Numbered from the stretch's first letter, positions 7,699 through 15,733 are shown. The stretch is DNA of 38,061 nucleotides from Burkholderiaceae bacterium (GCA_030158675.1 JAOASL010000020.1:117499-155559); one strand, 5' to 3'. Made by a program: numbers and translations. The notes: generated from the letters alone by a model not told the origin.

Positions 7699-8469
7699 TC
7701 AGGCGCGGTACATCGCACCACCGTCGGCATCAATCACCACGCCGCTCAGATAGGACGCCTGATCGGATGCAAGGAAAGTGACGATGCCGGCCATCTGCTC
7801 CGGCGTCGACGGACCGCCGAACGGCAGGTTGGCAAGCAGTTCAGGCCAGCGCTCGGCGTCGCCCAGACTGGCCGACGCGCGGTCCCGATACAGTGTGCGC
7901 AGCCGCTCGGTCTCGGTGGGTCCGGGGTTGAGGCCGCAGACGCGTACGCAAAAGCCCGCGCTGTGCGCGCCGACGGCGCGGGTAAAGGTATTCAGCGCGG
8001 CGTTCGCCACCGAGCCGTAGATGTAGTCATAGCGCGGCTGCGCGCCGGCAATGCCGATCACGTTGATGATCACGCCGCGGCGCGCCTCCATCATCGCCGG
8101 CAACAGCAGCCGCGTCAGATGCATGTAGCCGAACAGCTTGAGCTCCCAGCTGCTGCGCCACACTTCGTCGCTCACCTTGTCCAGCCCGCCGCCGGGAATC
8201 GCGCCGGCGTTATTGACCCAGATATCAGGAACACCGACGGCCTCGACCAGTGCTGCGCGTTGCGCGCTGTCGCCGAGGTCGAACGCATGCGTGTGCAGCA
8301 CCGGCGCATCGACGGCCAGACGGCCGCGCGCGGCTTCAAGTGCGGCGTTATTACTGGAGACCAGATGGACCGTGCAGCCTTCGGCGAGAAACTGCTCAGC
8401 GCAGGCGAAGCCGATACCTTTCGACGCGCCGGTCACGACGACGGTTTTTCCTTGCAGTCCGGTATTCAT
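7699..8469 (-). CDS. SDR-family oxidoreductase with degenerate catalytic residues
   Basis: A 256-residue Rossmann-fold protein of the short-chain dehydrogenase/reductase family. The cofactor motif TGASKGIG (13-20) and structural NNAG (86-89) are intact, and PGPTETERL follows in the expected place. The active site is odd. Aligning VANAALNTFTRAVG on the usual SKAALNALTRALA places N156 at the catalytic lysine, G152 at the tyrosine (Y151 is one residue off) and G139 at the serine. It may bind a cofactor without classical SDR catalysis, or use shifted residues. The start at 8469 (MNTGLQGKTV) fits the family; the 11 residues before it do not. It sits within the catabolic run, separated from the alcohol dehydrogenase gene by 81 bp filled with a dispersed repeat. 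Confidence 0.82.
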   Translation of the reverse strand: MNTGLQGKTVVVTGASKGIGFACAEQFLAEGCTVHLVSSNNAALEAARGRLAVDAPVLHTHAFDLGDSAQRAALVEAVGVPDIWVNNAGAIPGGGLDKVSDEVWRSSWELKLFGYMHLTRLLLPAMMEARRGVIINVIGIAGAQPRYDYIYGSVANAALNTFTRAVGAHSAGFCVRVCGLNPGPTETERLRTLYRDRASASLGDAERWPELLANLPFGGPSTPEQMAGIVTFLASDQASYLSGVVIDADGGAMYRA

Positions 8470-8489
8470 GAAACATCCTTGGTGATTAA

Positions 8490-8550
8490 GTGCTTCTGAC
8501 AAAACATCAATGGCCCGGCGCGCTGTCGCAGACAGATCCGCCTGGTCGGC
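8490..8550 (+). repeat. Dispersed repeat copy C (61 bp)
   Basis: Starts GTGCTTCTGACAAAAC and ends CCTGGTCGGC. It aligns without gaps to the left 61 bp of copy A, with 48 of 61 identical. It fills the gap between the stop codon of the alcohol dehydrogenase gene (8551-8553) and the SDR start. Unlike copy A, it lacks the inverted second half. Confidence 0.8.
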
Positions 8551-9702
8551 TCACAGGACTTCCTGATAAATGCGATAAGCCTCATCGAGACCGATCTCGC
8601 GCGGATTGTTGACCAGCAGGCGCTGCTGCAGCATCGCGTCGCTCGCCAGCTGCGGCAGGTCGGCTGCATGTATGCCGACATCGGTCAGCCGCGTCGGCAA
8701 CCCCAGCCTGACTGGCAGCACCGACAGCCACTCGACCAGCCCGTCGGCACTGCGGCTCACCGCGCCGTTCGCGGGGAGCAGTGCCTCCGCCAATTGCGCG
8801 TACAGCACATGTGCTGCCGGCAGGTTAAAGCGCAGCACCGCCGGCAACACCAGGGAATTCGACAGGCCGTGCGCGACATGGAAGCGCGCGCCGATCGGAT
8901 AGGCCAGCGCATGCACGCCGCCAACGGGTGCGTTCGCAAACGCCAGTCCGGCCAGCATTGCACCGACCAGCATCGCCTGCCGCGCGTCGGCGCGATGGCC
9001 TTCGCTGCAGGCGGTCTCGATGTTGGCCGACAGCAGCTTCAGCGCTTCCAGCGCGAACAGATCGGACACCGGGTTTTTCAAGCGCTTGCTGGTATACGCT
9101 TCAATGGCGTGCACCATCGCATCGATGCCAGTAGCTGCCGTCACCGCTGGCGGCAGGTCCAGGGTCAGCTGCGCGTCCAGCACAGCCAGGTCAGGCAGCA
9201 GCACCGGCGACACCACGCCGCGCTTCTCGCCCGGTCCGGTGGTGACGATCGCTATCTGCGTGACCTCCGACCCTGTGCCGGCCGTGGTCGGCACCAGTAC
9301 CAGTGGCAGCCTGGGCCCTTTGGCCAGGTCGACGCCGTAGACCGCGTCCAGCGTCTCGGTGCCGGGCGCGAGCAGCGCGACCAGTTTGGCGACATCCATC
9401 GAGCTGCCGCCACCGAGGCCAATGACACAATCGCAGCCGGCATCCAGCGCGGCGGCGACTGCCTGGCGAATCACCTCGGCGGGCGGATCCGCCACCACAT
9501 CGGAAAACACGGTCACATCAAGACCCTCGGCGCGAAGCGAGTCGAGTGCCGGCGTCAGTAGACCGCTCTGATGCAAGAACTTGTCGGTGACAACCAACAC
9601 CGTGCGCTGCGCCAGTCCGCGAACCAGTGACCCGAGTCGCGCAGCCGCGCCAAAGTCGGCCACGACGGATGTCGGGAATGTGATGCCAAAGGAAGGAATC
9701 AT
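8551..9702 (-). CDS. Iron-type (group III) alcohol dehydrogenase
   Basis: A 383-residue NAD(P)-dependent dehydrogenase of the FucO/AdhB/4-hydroxybutyrate dehydrogenase superfamily. The N-terminal half binds NAD through GLGGGSSMDVAKL (95-107) and the following VPTTAGTGSEVT. The metal ligands of the C-terminal helical domain are visible as D194 and H198 in GIDAMVHAIEAY, H264 in GGVHALAYP and H278 in FHVAHGLSN. Start 9702 (MIPSFGITFP) is the family-like start; the frame extending to 9951 is overlap with the crotonase gene. Within an operon ending in a GabD-like enzyme, a role as a hydroxyacid dehydrogenase that makes a semialdehyde (for example from 4-hydroxybutyrate) is attractive but inferred. 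A general alcohol dehydrogenase role remains possible. Confidence 0.88.
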   Translation of the reverse strand: MIPSFGITFPTSVVADFGAAARLGSLVRGLAQRTVLVVTDKFLHQSGLLTPALDSLRAEGLDVTVFSDVVADPPAEVIRQAVAAALDAGCDCVIGLGGGSSMDVAKLVALLAPGTETLDAVYGVDLAKGPRLPLVLVPTTAGTGSEVTQIAIVTTGPGEKRGVVSPVLLPDLAVLDAQLTLDLPPAVTAATGIDAMVHAIEAYTSKRLKNPVSDLFALEALKLLSANIETACSEGHRADARQAMLVGAMLAGLAFANAPVGGVHALAYPIGARFHVAHGLSNSLVLPAVLRFNLPAAHVLYAQLAEALLPANGAVSRSADGLVEWLSVLPVRLGLPTRLTDVGIHAADLPQLASDAMLQQRLLVNNPREIGLDEAYRIYQEVL

Positions 9703-9751
9703 GTGGAATCGCCAGAATGAATGGTCAGAGTGAATCGTCAGAAGGAAATAA

Positions 9752-10561
9752 TCAGCGACCCGTGAACACCGGCCTGCGCTTCTCGGCGAAGGCCGTCCTG
9801 CCCTCGCGATAATCTTCACTGGCTGCGGCCGCATCGATCCAGCGCCCGGCCTCGGCCGGCTCGAGCAGGCCCGGCCCCATCGCCATGGCATTGAGCATCT
9901 GCTTCGCACCGCGAATGCTGAACGGCGCGTTGTCGGCCAGTGTTGCGGCAAAGTCCAGCGACGAGCGCAGCGGCTGCGCCGTCAGTTCATCGGCGAAGCC
10001 CGTCATGACCGCCCGTGCCGCATCGAACTGCGCGCCGGAATACAGAATGCGCTTGGCCTCGGCCAGTCCGACCAAGGCCAGCAGCTTCCTGGTGCCGGAC
10101 ACGCCGTACACCACCGATAGCCGCGCCGCCGGAATCGCGAATTTCGCGTCGCTGCTGCAAAAGCGGAAATCACAGGACATCGCCAGATGACAGCCGCCAC
10201 CCATGCAAAAGCCCTCGACCACCGCAATCGTCGGTTTGGAAAAATGCATGATCGCGTCACAGCATGCATCGACCGCCAGCTCATAGTCCGTCGCCTGCTC
10301 CGCGCTGGCGCGAACCTGGCCGAACTCGGTAATGTCGGCACCGGCCGAGAAATTGCCCCCGGCTCCGGTCAGCAACATCACCCGAACCTGCGGATCTGCG
10401 TCCAGCCGGGCCAGGATGGCCGGCACCGCCTGCCACATCGCCAGACTCATCGCATTGCGCTTGTTGGCGCGATTGATCGTTACGGTCGCAACCGTGCCTT
10501 CCAGCGACAGCAGCAATGCGTCCGTACCGTCGGGCATGGCGGCATGTCCTTGCGTGTTCAT
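9752..10561 (-). CDS. Crotonase-family protein (enoyl-CoA hydratase/isomerase-like)
   Basis: A 269-residue member of the crotonase superfamily, which acts on acyl-CoA thioesters. The oxyanion-hole segments are clear: GNFSAGADITEF (69-80) and CMGGGCHLAMSCDFRF (119-134). The two acidic residues of true enoyl-CoA hydratases appear to be missing: A145 sits where rat crotonase has E144, and R171 near the position of E164. The protein may therefore be an isomerase, lyase or hydrolase rather than a hydratase. The start codon at 10561 overlaps the stop of the upstream hydrolase gene (ATGA), indicating translational coupling. Together with the CaiB transferase it points to processing of a CoA-activated acid. 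Confidence 0.85.
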   Translation of the reverse strand: MNTQGHAAMPDGTDALLLSLEGTVATVTINRANKRNAMSLAMWQAVPAILARLDADPQVRVMLLTGAGGNFSAGADITEFGQVRASAEQATDYELAVDACCDAIMHFSKPTIAVVEGFCMGGGCHLAMSCDFRFCSSDAKFAIPAARLSVVYGVSGTRKLLALVGLAEAKRILYSGAQFDAARAVMTGFADELTAQPLRSSLDFAATLADNAPFSIRGAKQMLNAMAMGPGLLEPAEAGRWIDAAAASEDYREGRTAFAEKRRPVFTGR

Positions 10562-11412
10562 GGCTGCCTCTCCGTTGCGGCGCCTGTCTGTCGGCGCTCG
10601 ACCTGCGACAGGAACTGCTGCACCTGCGCGTTGAATGCGGCCGGCTCTTCGAGGTTGATGGCGTGACCGGTCTTCGGTGCCATCCACAGACCCGCATCCG
10701 GCAGGACGTTCTTCAGCCACAGATTGGTCCGGACGCATGGCGCATCTTCGTCGCCAACCGCAAGCAGCACCGGCACGGCCAGCGCGGCCAGCTGTGTGCT
10801 GAAATCTTCCAGCGACGGGCGCTGGCCCTGAACCATCGACAAGGTATATGCCATGCCGGCGGAATCGTGCTCGCGAAGATGTTCCATGAACTTGTTCCAG
10901 CCGGGTGGATCCTTGCGCTTAAGTTGAATGCGTGTCGGCGAATGCCCCATTTCACTGGCCATGACTGCGCTGCCCTCGTCGCGGAAGCGCCGGGCCATCA
11001 CCAGGCTATGACGGATGAATTCCTCGCGTTCATCGGGTGGTGACCCGGAACCGACACCGGCCACGACCAATGCGCTGGCTCGTCCCGGATGACGAATGCC
11101 GAAATTCAACGTCGCATATGCACCCATGCTCAGGCCGACGACATGCGCGCGCCCGATCTGCAAATGATCCAGCACGGCCGCAATATCGTCAGCCGCATAG
11201 TCATGCCCGTACAGTGCGGCATCGGCCGGCACCTCCGACGGCGGATAGCCGCGCGCGTTAAACGTGATGCAGCGATAACTGCGCGAAAACCACTGCACCT
11301 GGCTTTCCCACTCACGGCAGTCGGCGGCCAGCTCGTGGACGAAGATGATCGGGTAGCCCGCTCCGTGCTCTTCGAAATAAATCCGCGCATGGCGCGCTTG
11401 TGCGAACGGCAT
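10558..11412 (-). CDS. Alpha/beta-fold hydrolase
   Basis: A 284-residue soluble hydrolase of the alpha/beta fold, similar in layout to enol-lactonases and C-C bond hydrolases. The nucleophile elbow GLSMGAY gives S95; D223 (GDEDAP) and H250 (KTGHAINLEEP) complete a credible triad. The usual HG oxyanion motif is HE here (VHELAAD, about 25-31). An AAGGAG site precedes the start. It overlaps the crotonase gene by four bases and follows the CaiB gene by 40 bp. Candidate roles are opening a lactone or hydrolysing an ester or CoA thioester in the same pathway; the substrate cannot be told from sequence. Confidence 0.85.
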   Translation of the reverse strand: MPFAQARHARIYFEEHGAGYPIIFVHELAADCREWESQVQWFSRSYRCITFNARGYPPSEVPADAALYGHDYAADDIAAVLDHLQIGRAHVVGLSMGAYATLNFGIRHPGRASALVVAGVGSGSPPDEREEFIRHSLVMARRFRDEGSAVMASEMGHSPTRIQLKRKDPPGWNKFMEHLREHDSAGMAYTLSMVQGQRPSLEDFSTQLAALAVPVLLAVGDEDAPCVRTNLWLKNVLPDAGLWMAPKTGHAINLEEPAAFNAQVQQFLSQVERRQTGAATERQP

Positions 11413-11452
11413 TCCGGCTCCTTGTTCTGCGTTGATGGCGTCAGGATGGGCT

Positions 11453-12682
11453 TCAGGCGGCTGCGTCGGCCTGGAAAATCACGCCGGCTGACGACAATCC
11501 ACCGATCTCGAGCTCGCTGAAGCCGAACTCGCGCAATATCTGGAAAGTATGTTCGCCTACGCGCGGGGCCGGCGTGCTCGCAATTTCATTCGTTCCACTT
11601 AAAAGAACCGGAAGGCCGAGCGTGCGCATTTTTCCGCCCCCCGGGGCCTCTGTTTCCACCACCATGCGCACTGCCTTCGATTGCTGATGCTCGAGCGCCT
11701 GTCCGACGTTCTGTAACGGTCCGGCCGGCACGCCGGCTTCGTCGAAGCGCGCGCACCAGACGCTGACATCGGCAGCGGCAAGGATCGCTTCGATGCGCTG
11801 CTGCAGTTCATGGCGGTGCTGCAGCCGCAGGTCCGGAGTATCAAATAGCGGATCTTCCTTCCATTCCGGGTGGCCGAGCACGTCGGCAATCCGTTCCCAG
11901 TTCGACTGGTTGGCGCCGCCGATGGCGATGCCGCCGTCGCGGCATTGATAGACTTGGTAAGGCGCGATCAGCGCGTGCGCCGTGCCGACCGGCTGTGGTA
12001 TCAATCCGCTCGAAAAATAGCCGGCGGCATGCCAATACATATGCTGCAGCGAGGCTTGCAACAGCGAAGTATCGACGCGCTGCCCGACACCCGTTTTCAG
12101 ACGATGGATATAGGCGGCGAGAATGCCGAACGCTGCCAGGATGCCGGCATTCACATCGGCGATCGACACGCCCGGCTTGACCGGCTGCCGGCCCTCTTCG
12201 CCAGTCACGCTGATCAATCCGGTGAAGGCTTGCAGAATGAGGTCGAAGCCGCCCTTCCTGGCCAGTTCGCCTTCGCGCCCGTAGCCCGTGATCGAGCAAT
12301 AGATCAACTGCGGATTGTGAACGCGCAGGTCATCGTAGCCGATGCCCAGGCGCTCCATCACGCCAACGCGGAAATTTTCAGTGACGATATCGACTTGCTT
12401 CACCATGCGGATCAGTGCGTCGCGCCCCTGCGGCGTGCGGACGTCGATGGCCACCGAGCGCTTGCCGCGATTGATCATCATGAATGAGGGCGTCATCGCC
12501 AGATCGCCCGGCTTGCGATAAGCGCGGGCGTCATCCCCCCCGGGAAATTTTTCGACCTTGCAAACGGTCGCCCCGAGATCTGCCAGCATCACGCCACAAG
12601 TGGGCCCGGCCAGGATTTGCGATAACTCCAGCACCTTCACGCCCTTCAGCGGGTGATGCGGCGGGGTGTCCATTTGCTCCAT
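11453..12682 (-). CDS. CaiB/BaiF-family CoA-transferase
   Basis: A 409-residue family III CoA-transferase, about the family's usual length. Such enzymes move CoA from a donor such as succinyl-CoA to a carboxylic acid through an aspartyl-CoA intermediate. The N-terminal VLELSQILAGPTCGVMLADLG is characteristic, and the catalytic aspartate is D176 in GVSIADVNAG. It is the first gene of the catabolic run, so the pathway probably begins by activating its acid substrate to a thioester. Start 12682 is used; an in-frame ATG nine bases downstream is possible. The LysR gene upstream is transcribed in the same direction across a 143-bp AT-rich gap. Confidence 0.9.
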   Translation of the reverse strand: MEQMDTPPHHPLKGVKVLELSQILAGPTCGVMLADLGATVCKVEKFPGGDDARAYRKPGDLAMTPSFMMINRGKRSVAIDVRTPQGRDALIRMVKQVDIVTENFRVGVMERLGIGYDDLRVHNPQLIYCSITGYGREGELARKGGFDLILQAFTGLISVTGEEGRQPVKPGVSIADVNAGILAAFGILAAYIHRLKTGVGQRVDTSLLQASLQHMYWHAAGYFSSGLIPQPVGTAHALIAPYQVYQCRDGGIAIGGANQSNWERIADVLGHPEWKEDPLFDTPDLRLQHRHELQQRIEAILAAADVSVWCARFDEAGVPAGPLQNVGQALEHQQSKAVRMVVETEAPGGGKMRTLGLPVLLSGTNEIASTPAPRVGEHTFQILREFGFSELEIGGLSSAGVIFQADAAA

Positions 12683-12765
12683 AGTCCTGCCCTTTCTTCT
12701 ACACAGTTCGCATGCCAGGCCAAGCGGTGAAGGGCAAGTATAAAGATATCAATCCATAATTAAAA

Positions 12766-12780
12766 ATACAAAAAACAGAT
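12766..12780. promoter_or_regulatory. Candidate LysR-type site upstream of the CaiB gene
   Basis: ATACAAAAAACAGAT (T-N11-A on the minus strand) lies in the AT-rich 143-bp gap between the LysR gene and the CaiB operon, about 85 bp upstream of the CaiB start. LysR proteins usually bind T-N11-A sites near the promoters they control. The symmetry here is weak, so this is tentative. The surrounding region (12735-12800) also contains several TATAAT-like hexamers on the minus strand. Confidence 0.25.
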
Positions 12781-12825
12781 TGGTCGATATGAAAAATTTA
12801 TTTACAGGAAAGGCCGCGGACGTGC

Positions 12826-13764
12826 TCAGCGCGACGCCGCCCGCACCTTCGAACTCCCCTTCCAGTCGCCCTTGTGATGCAAAGTATCGAGAATGTCGAG
12901 CACCAGTTCACGCACGATGTGTGCCGCCTCACTCAGCCCCACGTCTTCCGACGAGCATAGTGAGACTTCGCGCGTGATCGGCGCCGGCAAAAACGGCGCC
13001 GCCCGCAAACGCTTTTCTTTGACTTCGAGGTGAATGGCCGACCAGGGCAGCACCGAGCACATCGCACCATGCTGCACGACGTGAATCAGCAGGTCGGTGG
13101 CACTGATCTCGGCCACCAGCTCATAGTTGACGTTCGCATTCAGGAAAGCCAGATCCAGACGGGTGCGAATGGTATTGGGGGCGGTGGGCAGCACCAGCGG
13201 CATCCTGGCCAGCTGTTCGAGCGTGATGCCCGACGGCTTGCGCAACGGCAGGGACGGAGAAACGATCACGAACAGATCTTCATGAAACAGCGGCTCGATA
13301 CGCACGCCGCGCTGCGGCAGCGCGTCGATGGCGATCGCCATGTCGAGACTGCCTTGGGAAATCAGTCCGCTCAGCTCCGAGCTGGGCCGTTCGGTAATTT
13401 CGATCAGGATGCCGGGATATTTGCGCAAGGCCGCCAGCAGCGGTATCACGAGAATGCGCGCCGTGCTGCCGGGCACGCCTATGGCGACTCGTCCGGACGG
13501 GTGCTCTTTCTGGAAGGTGACCGCTCCCTTCAGGTCTTCGACATGGCGCATCAGGCCTTTCGCATGCCGGTATAGCACTTCCCCGGTGGCCGTTGGCCTG
13601 ACGCCGCGAACGCTGCGATCAAGGAGTTTGCTGCCGATCTCGCGCTCAAGACCGGCAATCTGCTGGCTGAGCGCGGGCTGCGCGATGTGCAGCGATTCGG
13701 CTGCACGCGTCATGTTGCCATGGTCGACAGTGGCAAGAAAATACCTGAGCTGCTTGATGTCCAT
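12826..13764 (-). CDS. LysR-family transcriptional regulator
   Basis: A 312-residue LysR regulator. Residues 1-60 are the winged helix-turn-helix (MDIKQLRYFLATVDHGNMTR, then LHIAQPALSQQIAGLE). Residues about 90-295 are the periplasmic-binding-like effector domain, beginning GRVAIGVPGSTAR; this style resembles Nac/CbbR-like members. It lies between two candidate targets: the co-oriented CaiB catabolic operon 143 bp downstream and the divergent PQQ dehydrogenase 170 bp away. A symmetrical 19-bp dyad in the divergent gap (13803-13821) lies directly upstream of the dehydrogenase promoter. Divergent placement is the commonest arrangement for LysR targets, so control of the dehydrogenase is likely and control of the CaiB operon possible. 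Confidence 0.92.
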   Translation of the reverse strand: MDIKQLRYFLATVDHGNMTRAAESLHIAQPALSQQIAGLEREIGSKLLDRSVRGVRPTATGEVLYRHAKGLMRHVEDLKGAVTFQKEHPSGRVAIGVPGSTARILVIPLLAALRKYPGILIEITERPSSELSGLISQGSLDMAIAIDALPQRGVRIEPLFHEDLFVIVSPSLPLRKPSGITLEQLARMPLVLPTAPNTIRTRLDLAFLNANVNYELVAEISATDLLIHVVQHGAMCSVLPWSAIHLEVKEKRLRAAPFLPAPITREVSLCSSEDVGLSEAAHIVRELVLDILDTLHHKGDWKGSSKVRAASR

Positions 13765-13802
13765 CGCACGCGCCTCCAGTCTATTGATACTTTTATCTTA
13801 TC

Positions 13803-13821
13803 TATGCATACGAATTGCATA
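13803..13821. promoter_or_regulatory. Dyad TATGCA-N7-TGCATA, candidate LysR operator
   Basis: A perfect six-base inverted repeat with a seven-base spacer lies in the divergent gap between the LysR gene and the PQQ dehydrogenase gene. It ends one base before the -35-like hexamer of the plus-strand promoter. That position is typical of activator sites used by LysR proteins. Binding is inferred, not shown. Confidence 0.45.
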
Positions 13822-13822
13822 T

Positions 13823-13851
13823 TTTACCTTATAAAAGGTGCTTCCTATACT
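13823..13851 (+). promoter_or_regulatory. Sigma-70-type promoter for the PQQ dehydrogenase
   Basis: TTTACC (13823-13828) and TATACT (13846-13851) are separated by 17 bp. The -35 hexamer is weak, as expected for an activated promoter. A short dyad (ACCTT-ATAA-AAGGT, 13826-13839) lies in the spacer. The predicted leader is about 75 nt. Confidence 0.45.
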
Positions 13852-13934
13852 CCGCTGGCGTCCCTAGTTCGGGCGCGGACATTCGGCCACTGCGCCGTCG
13901 CCCGATAATAAATATTGAAACCATGGAGGAAGCG

Positions 13935-15635
13935 ATGAAGAATCTGATGCACCTGCGCCCAATTGCGTTGGCACTCGCATTGGCTGGCGCGGCACTGGCG
14001 AGTCAGGCTCATGCCGGCTCGGGCAAGGAATGGAACACGTACGGCGGCGATCAGGCGAATACGCGCCACAGCACGCTCACGCAAATCAATACGAAAAACG
14101 TTCACCAGCTAAAAGTATCCTGGGTGCGCTCGCTCGGCAGCCTTGAGTCGCAGGAGTCGACCCCCCTGGTGATCGGCGACACCATGTACGTGACCTCTTC
14201 CGCCGGCCCGCGCTATGTGTACGCGCTGAACGCGCGCGACGGCTCGATCAAGTGGGTGTACGAGCCGGAAATCGCGTCAGACTTCGCACAATATGCGTGC
14301 TGTGGCATCGGTAACCGGGGCGTCGCCTTTGCGGACGGCAAAGTGTTCGTCGGCCGCTTGGACGGCAAGCTGGTCGCGCTCGATGCAGCCAACGGCAAGG
14401 AATTGTGGACTGCGAAGGTATCGAACTACAAGGAAGGCGCCGGCATCACCTCGCCGCCGCTGATCGTCAAGAACCTGGTCATTACCGGTTACGCAGGTGG
14501 CGAATTCGGCGTGCGCGGCGCACTGCAAGCCTATGACCAGAAAACCGGCAAGGAAGTCTGGAAGACCTATACGACGCCGGGTGCCGGCGAAGCGGGCAGC
14601 GACACCTGGAAAGGCGACTCCGCCAAGGACGGCGGCGCGACCGCCTGGTACGTGGGCGCCTATGACGCCAAGCTCAACCTCGTGTACTGGGGCACCGGCA
14701 ATGCCGGCCCATGGGGCAATTCACCACGCGGCAATGACTCCGCCGACATCGGCCCTTACGACAACCTGCACACTGTCTCGACGCTGGCGTTCAACCCGGA
14801 CACCGGCAAGATCGTCTGGAGCTATCAGGAGACTCCGGCCGAGGTCTGGGACTTTGACGGCGTCAACGAACAGATTCTCACGGACCTGAAGGTCGGCGGA
14901 AAAAAAGTGCCTGCCCTGCTGAAGGCGTCGCGCAACGGCTTCTTCTATGTGCTCAATCGCGAGACCGGCAAGCTGCTCGCCGCCGATCCCTTCGTGACCG
15001 TCAATTGGGCAAAGAAGATCGACCTGAACACGGGTCGCCCGGTTGAAAACCCGGAAAAGCGCCCGCTGCTGAACAAATGGGCAAAGAACGTGTGCCCCAG
15101 CGTCTTCGGCGGCAAAAACTGGGAACCGATGTCGTACAACCCGACGACGAAGCTGGTCTACATTCCCGCCATCGAAGCCTGCATGGACATCATGAACAAG
15201 GCAGAGTCCCGCGAAATCGGCAAGTTCTACCTCGGCACGGACATGCGCATGGATCCGGCGCCGGACCTGCCGCATCCAAGCCGGCTGGTGGCATGGAATC
15301 CCGAGACCCGCAAAGAAGTGTGGGCCATCAACGATGACATCCCGCTGTCCTTCGGCGGCACGATGAATACGGATGGCGGCCTGGTCTTCTTCGGCACGGT
15401 CAGAGGCTGGGTAAACGCAGTCGATGCGCGCACCGGCAAAGCGCTCTGGAAATTCAATGCCGGCAGCGGCATCATGCAGAGCCCGGTCACGTACATGATC
15501 GATGGCAAGCAGTATGTCGCCGTGGTGGCTGGCCGCATCAAGGGCCCACCTTCATTCATGGGCAAGAAAGGTGAAGGCGTCATCAAGGCCAGCCCGGAGG
15601 GCGGCCATCTCATGGTGTTCGAACTGCCTGACTAA
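13935..15635 (+). CDS. PQQ-dependent alcohol dehydrogenase, lanthanide-type active site
   Basis: A 566-residue periplasmic quinoprotein of the methanol/ethanol dehydrogenase type, which oxidises alcohols and passes electrons to cytochrome c. A signal peptide ends near AHA (about residue 29). Repeated W-motif blades of an eight-bladed propeller follow. The adjacent cysteines C122-C123 (YACCGIG) form the vicinal disulfide over PQQ. The metal ligands are E190 (GGEFGVRG), N256 (GTGNAGPW) and the catalytic D306, followed by D308 in WDFDGVNE. The extra aspartate two residues after the catalytic one is the hallmark of lanthanide-dependent XoxF, ExaF and PedH enzymes; calcium enzymes have Ala, Ser or Thr there. 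The start at 13935 is set by GGAGGA four bases upstream and by the signal peptide. Substrate (methanol, ethanol or other) is not determined. No PQQ synthesis genes are in the window. Confidence 0.9.
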   Translation: MKNLMHLRPIALALALAGAALASQAHAGSGKEWNTYGGDQANTRHSTLTQINTKNVHQLKVSWVRSLGSLESQESTPLVIGDTMYVTSSAGPRYVYALNARDGSIKWVYEPEIASDFAQYACCGIGNRGVAFADGKVFVGRLDGKLVALDAANGKELWTAKVSNYKEGAGITSPPLIVKNLVITGYAGGEFGVRGALQAYDQKTGKEVWKTYTTPGAGEAGSDTWKGDSAKDGGATAWYVGAYDAKLNLVYWGTGNAGPWGNSPRGNDSADIGPYDNLHTVSTLAFNPDTGKIVWSYQETPAEVWDFDGVNEQILTDLKVGGKKVPALLKASRNGFFYVLNRETGKLLAADPFVTVNWAKKIDLNTGRPVENPEKRPLLNKWAKNVCPSVFGGKNWEPMSYNPTTKLVYIPAIEACMDIMNKAESREIGKFYLGTDMRMDPAPDLPHPSRLVAWNPETRKEVWAINDDIPLSFGGTMNTDGGLVFFGTVRGWVNAVDARTGKALWKFNAGSGIMQSPVTYMIDGKQYVAVVAGRIKGPPSFMGKKGEGVIKASPEGGHLMVFELPD

Positions 15636-15664
15636 GCCGTACCGCCGAAAGAATTTTCTCTCAT

Positions 15665-15692
15665 CCGCCGGGTAGGCCATCTCCCCCGGCGG
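15665..15692 (+). repeat. Hairpin after the PQQ dehydrogenase gene
   Basis: CCGCCGGG (15665-15672) pairs with CCCGGCGG (15685-15692). It lies 29 bases after the stop codon and just before the intrinsic terminator, so the transcript end carries two stems in series. Confidence 0.6.
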
Positions 15693-15699
15693 CTTTAAT

Positions 15700-15733
15700 C
15701 GGCGGCGAAGCGCATGCTTCCCGCCGTTTTTTT
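15700..15733 (+). terminator. Rho-independent terminator
   Basis: A GC-rich stem (CGGCGGCGAAGC against GCTTCCCGCCG, one bulge) closes a GCAT loop and is followed directly by seven T residues (15727-15733). It lies between the PQQ dehydrogenase and the cytochrome c gene. It should reduce or end transcription before the cytochrome gene. Confidence 0.88.
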
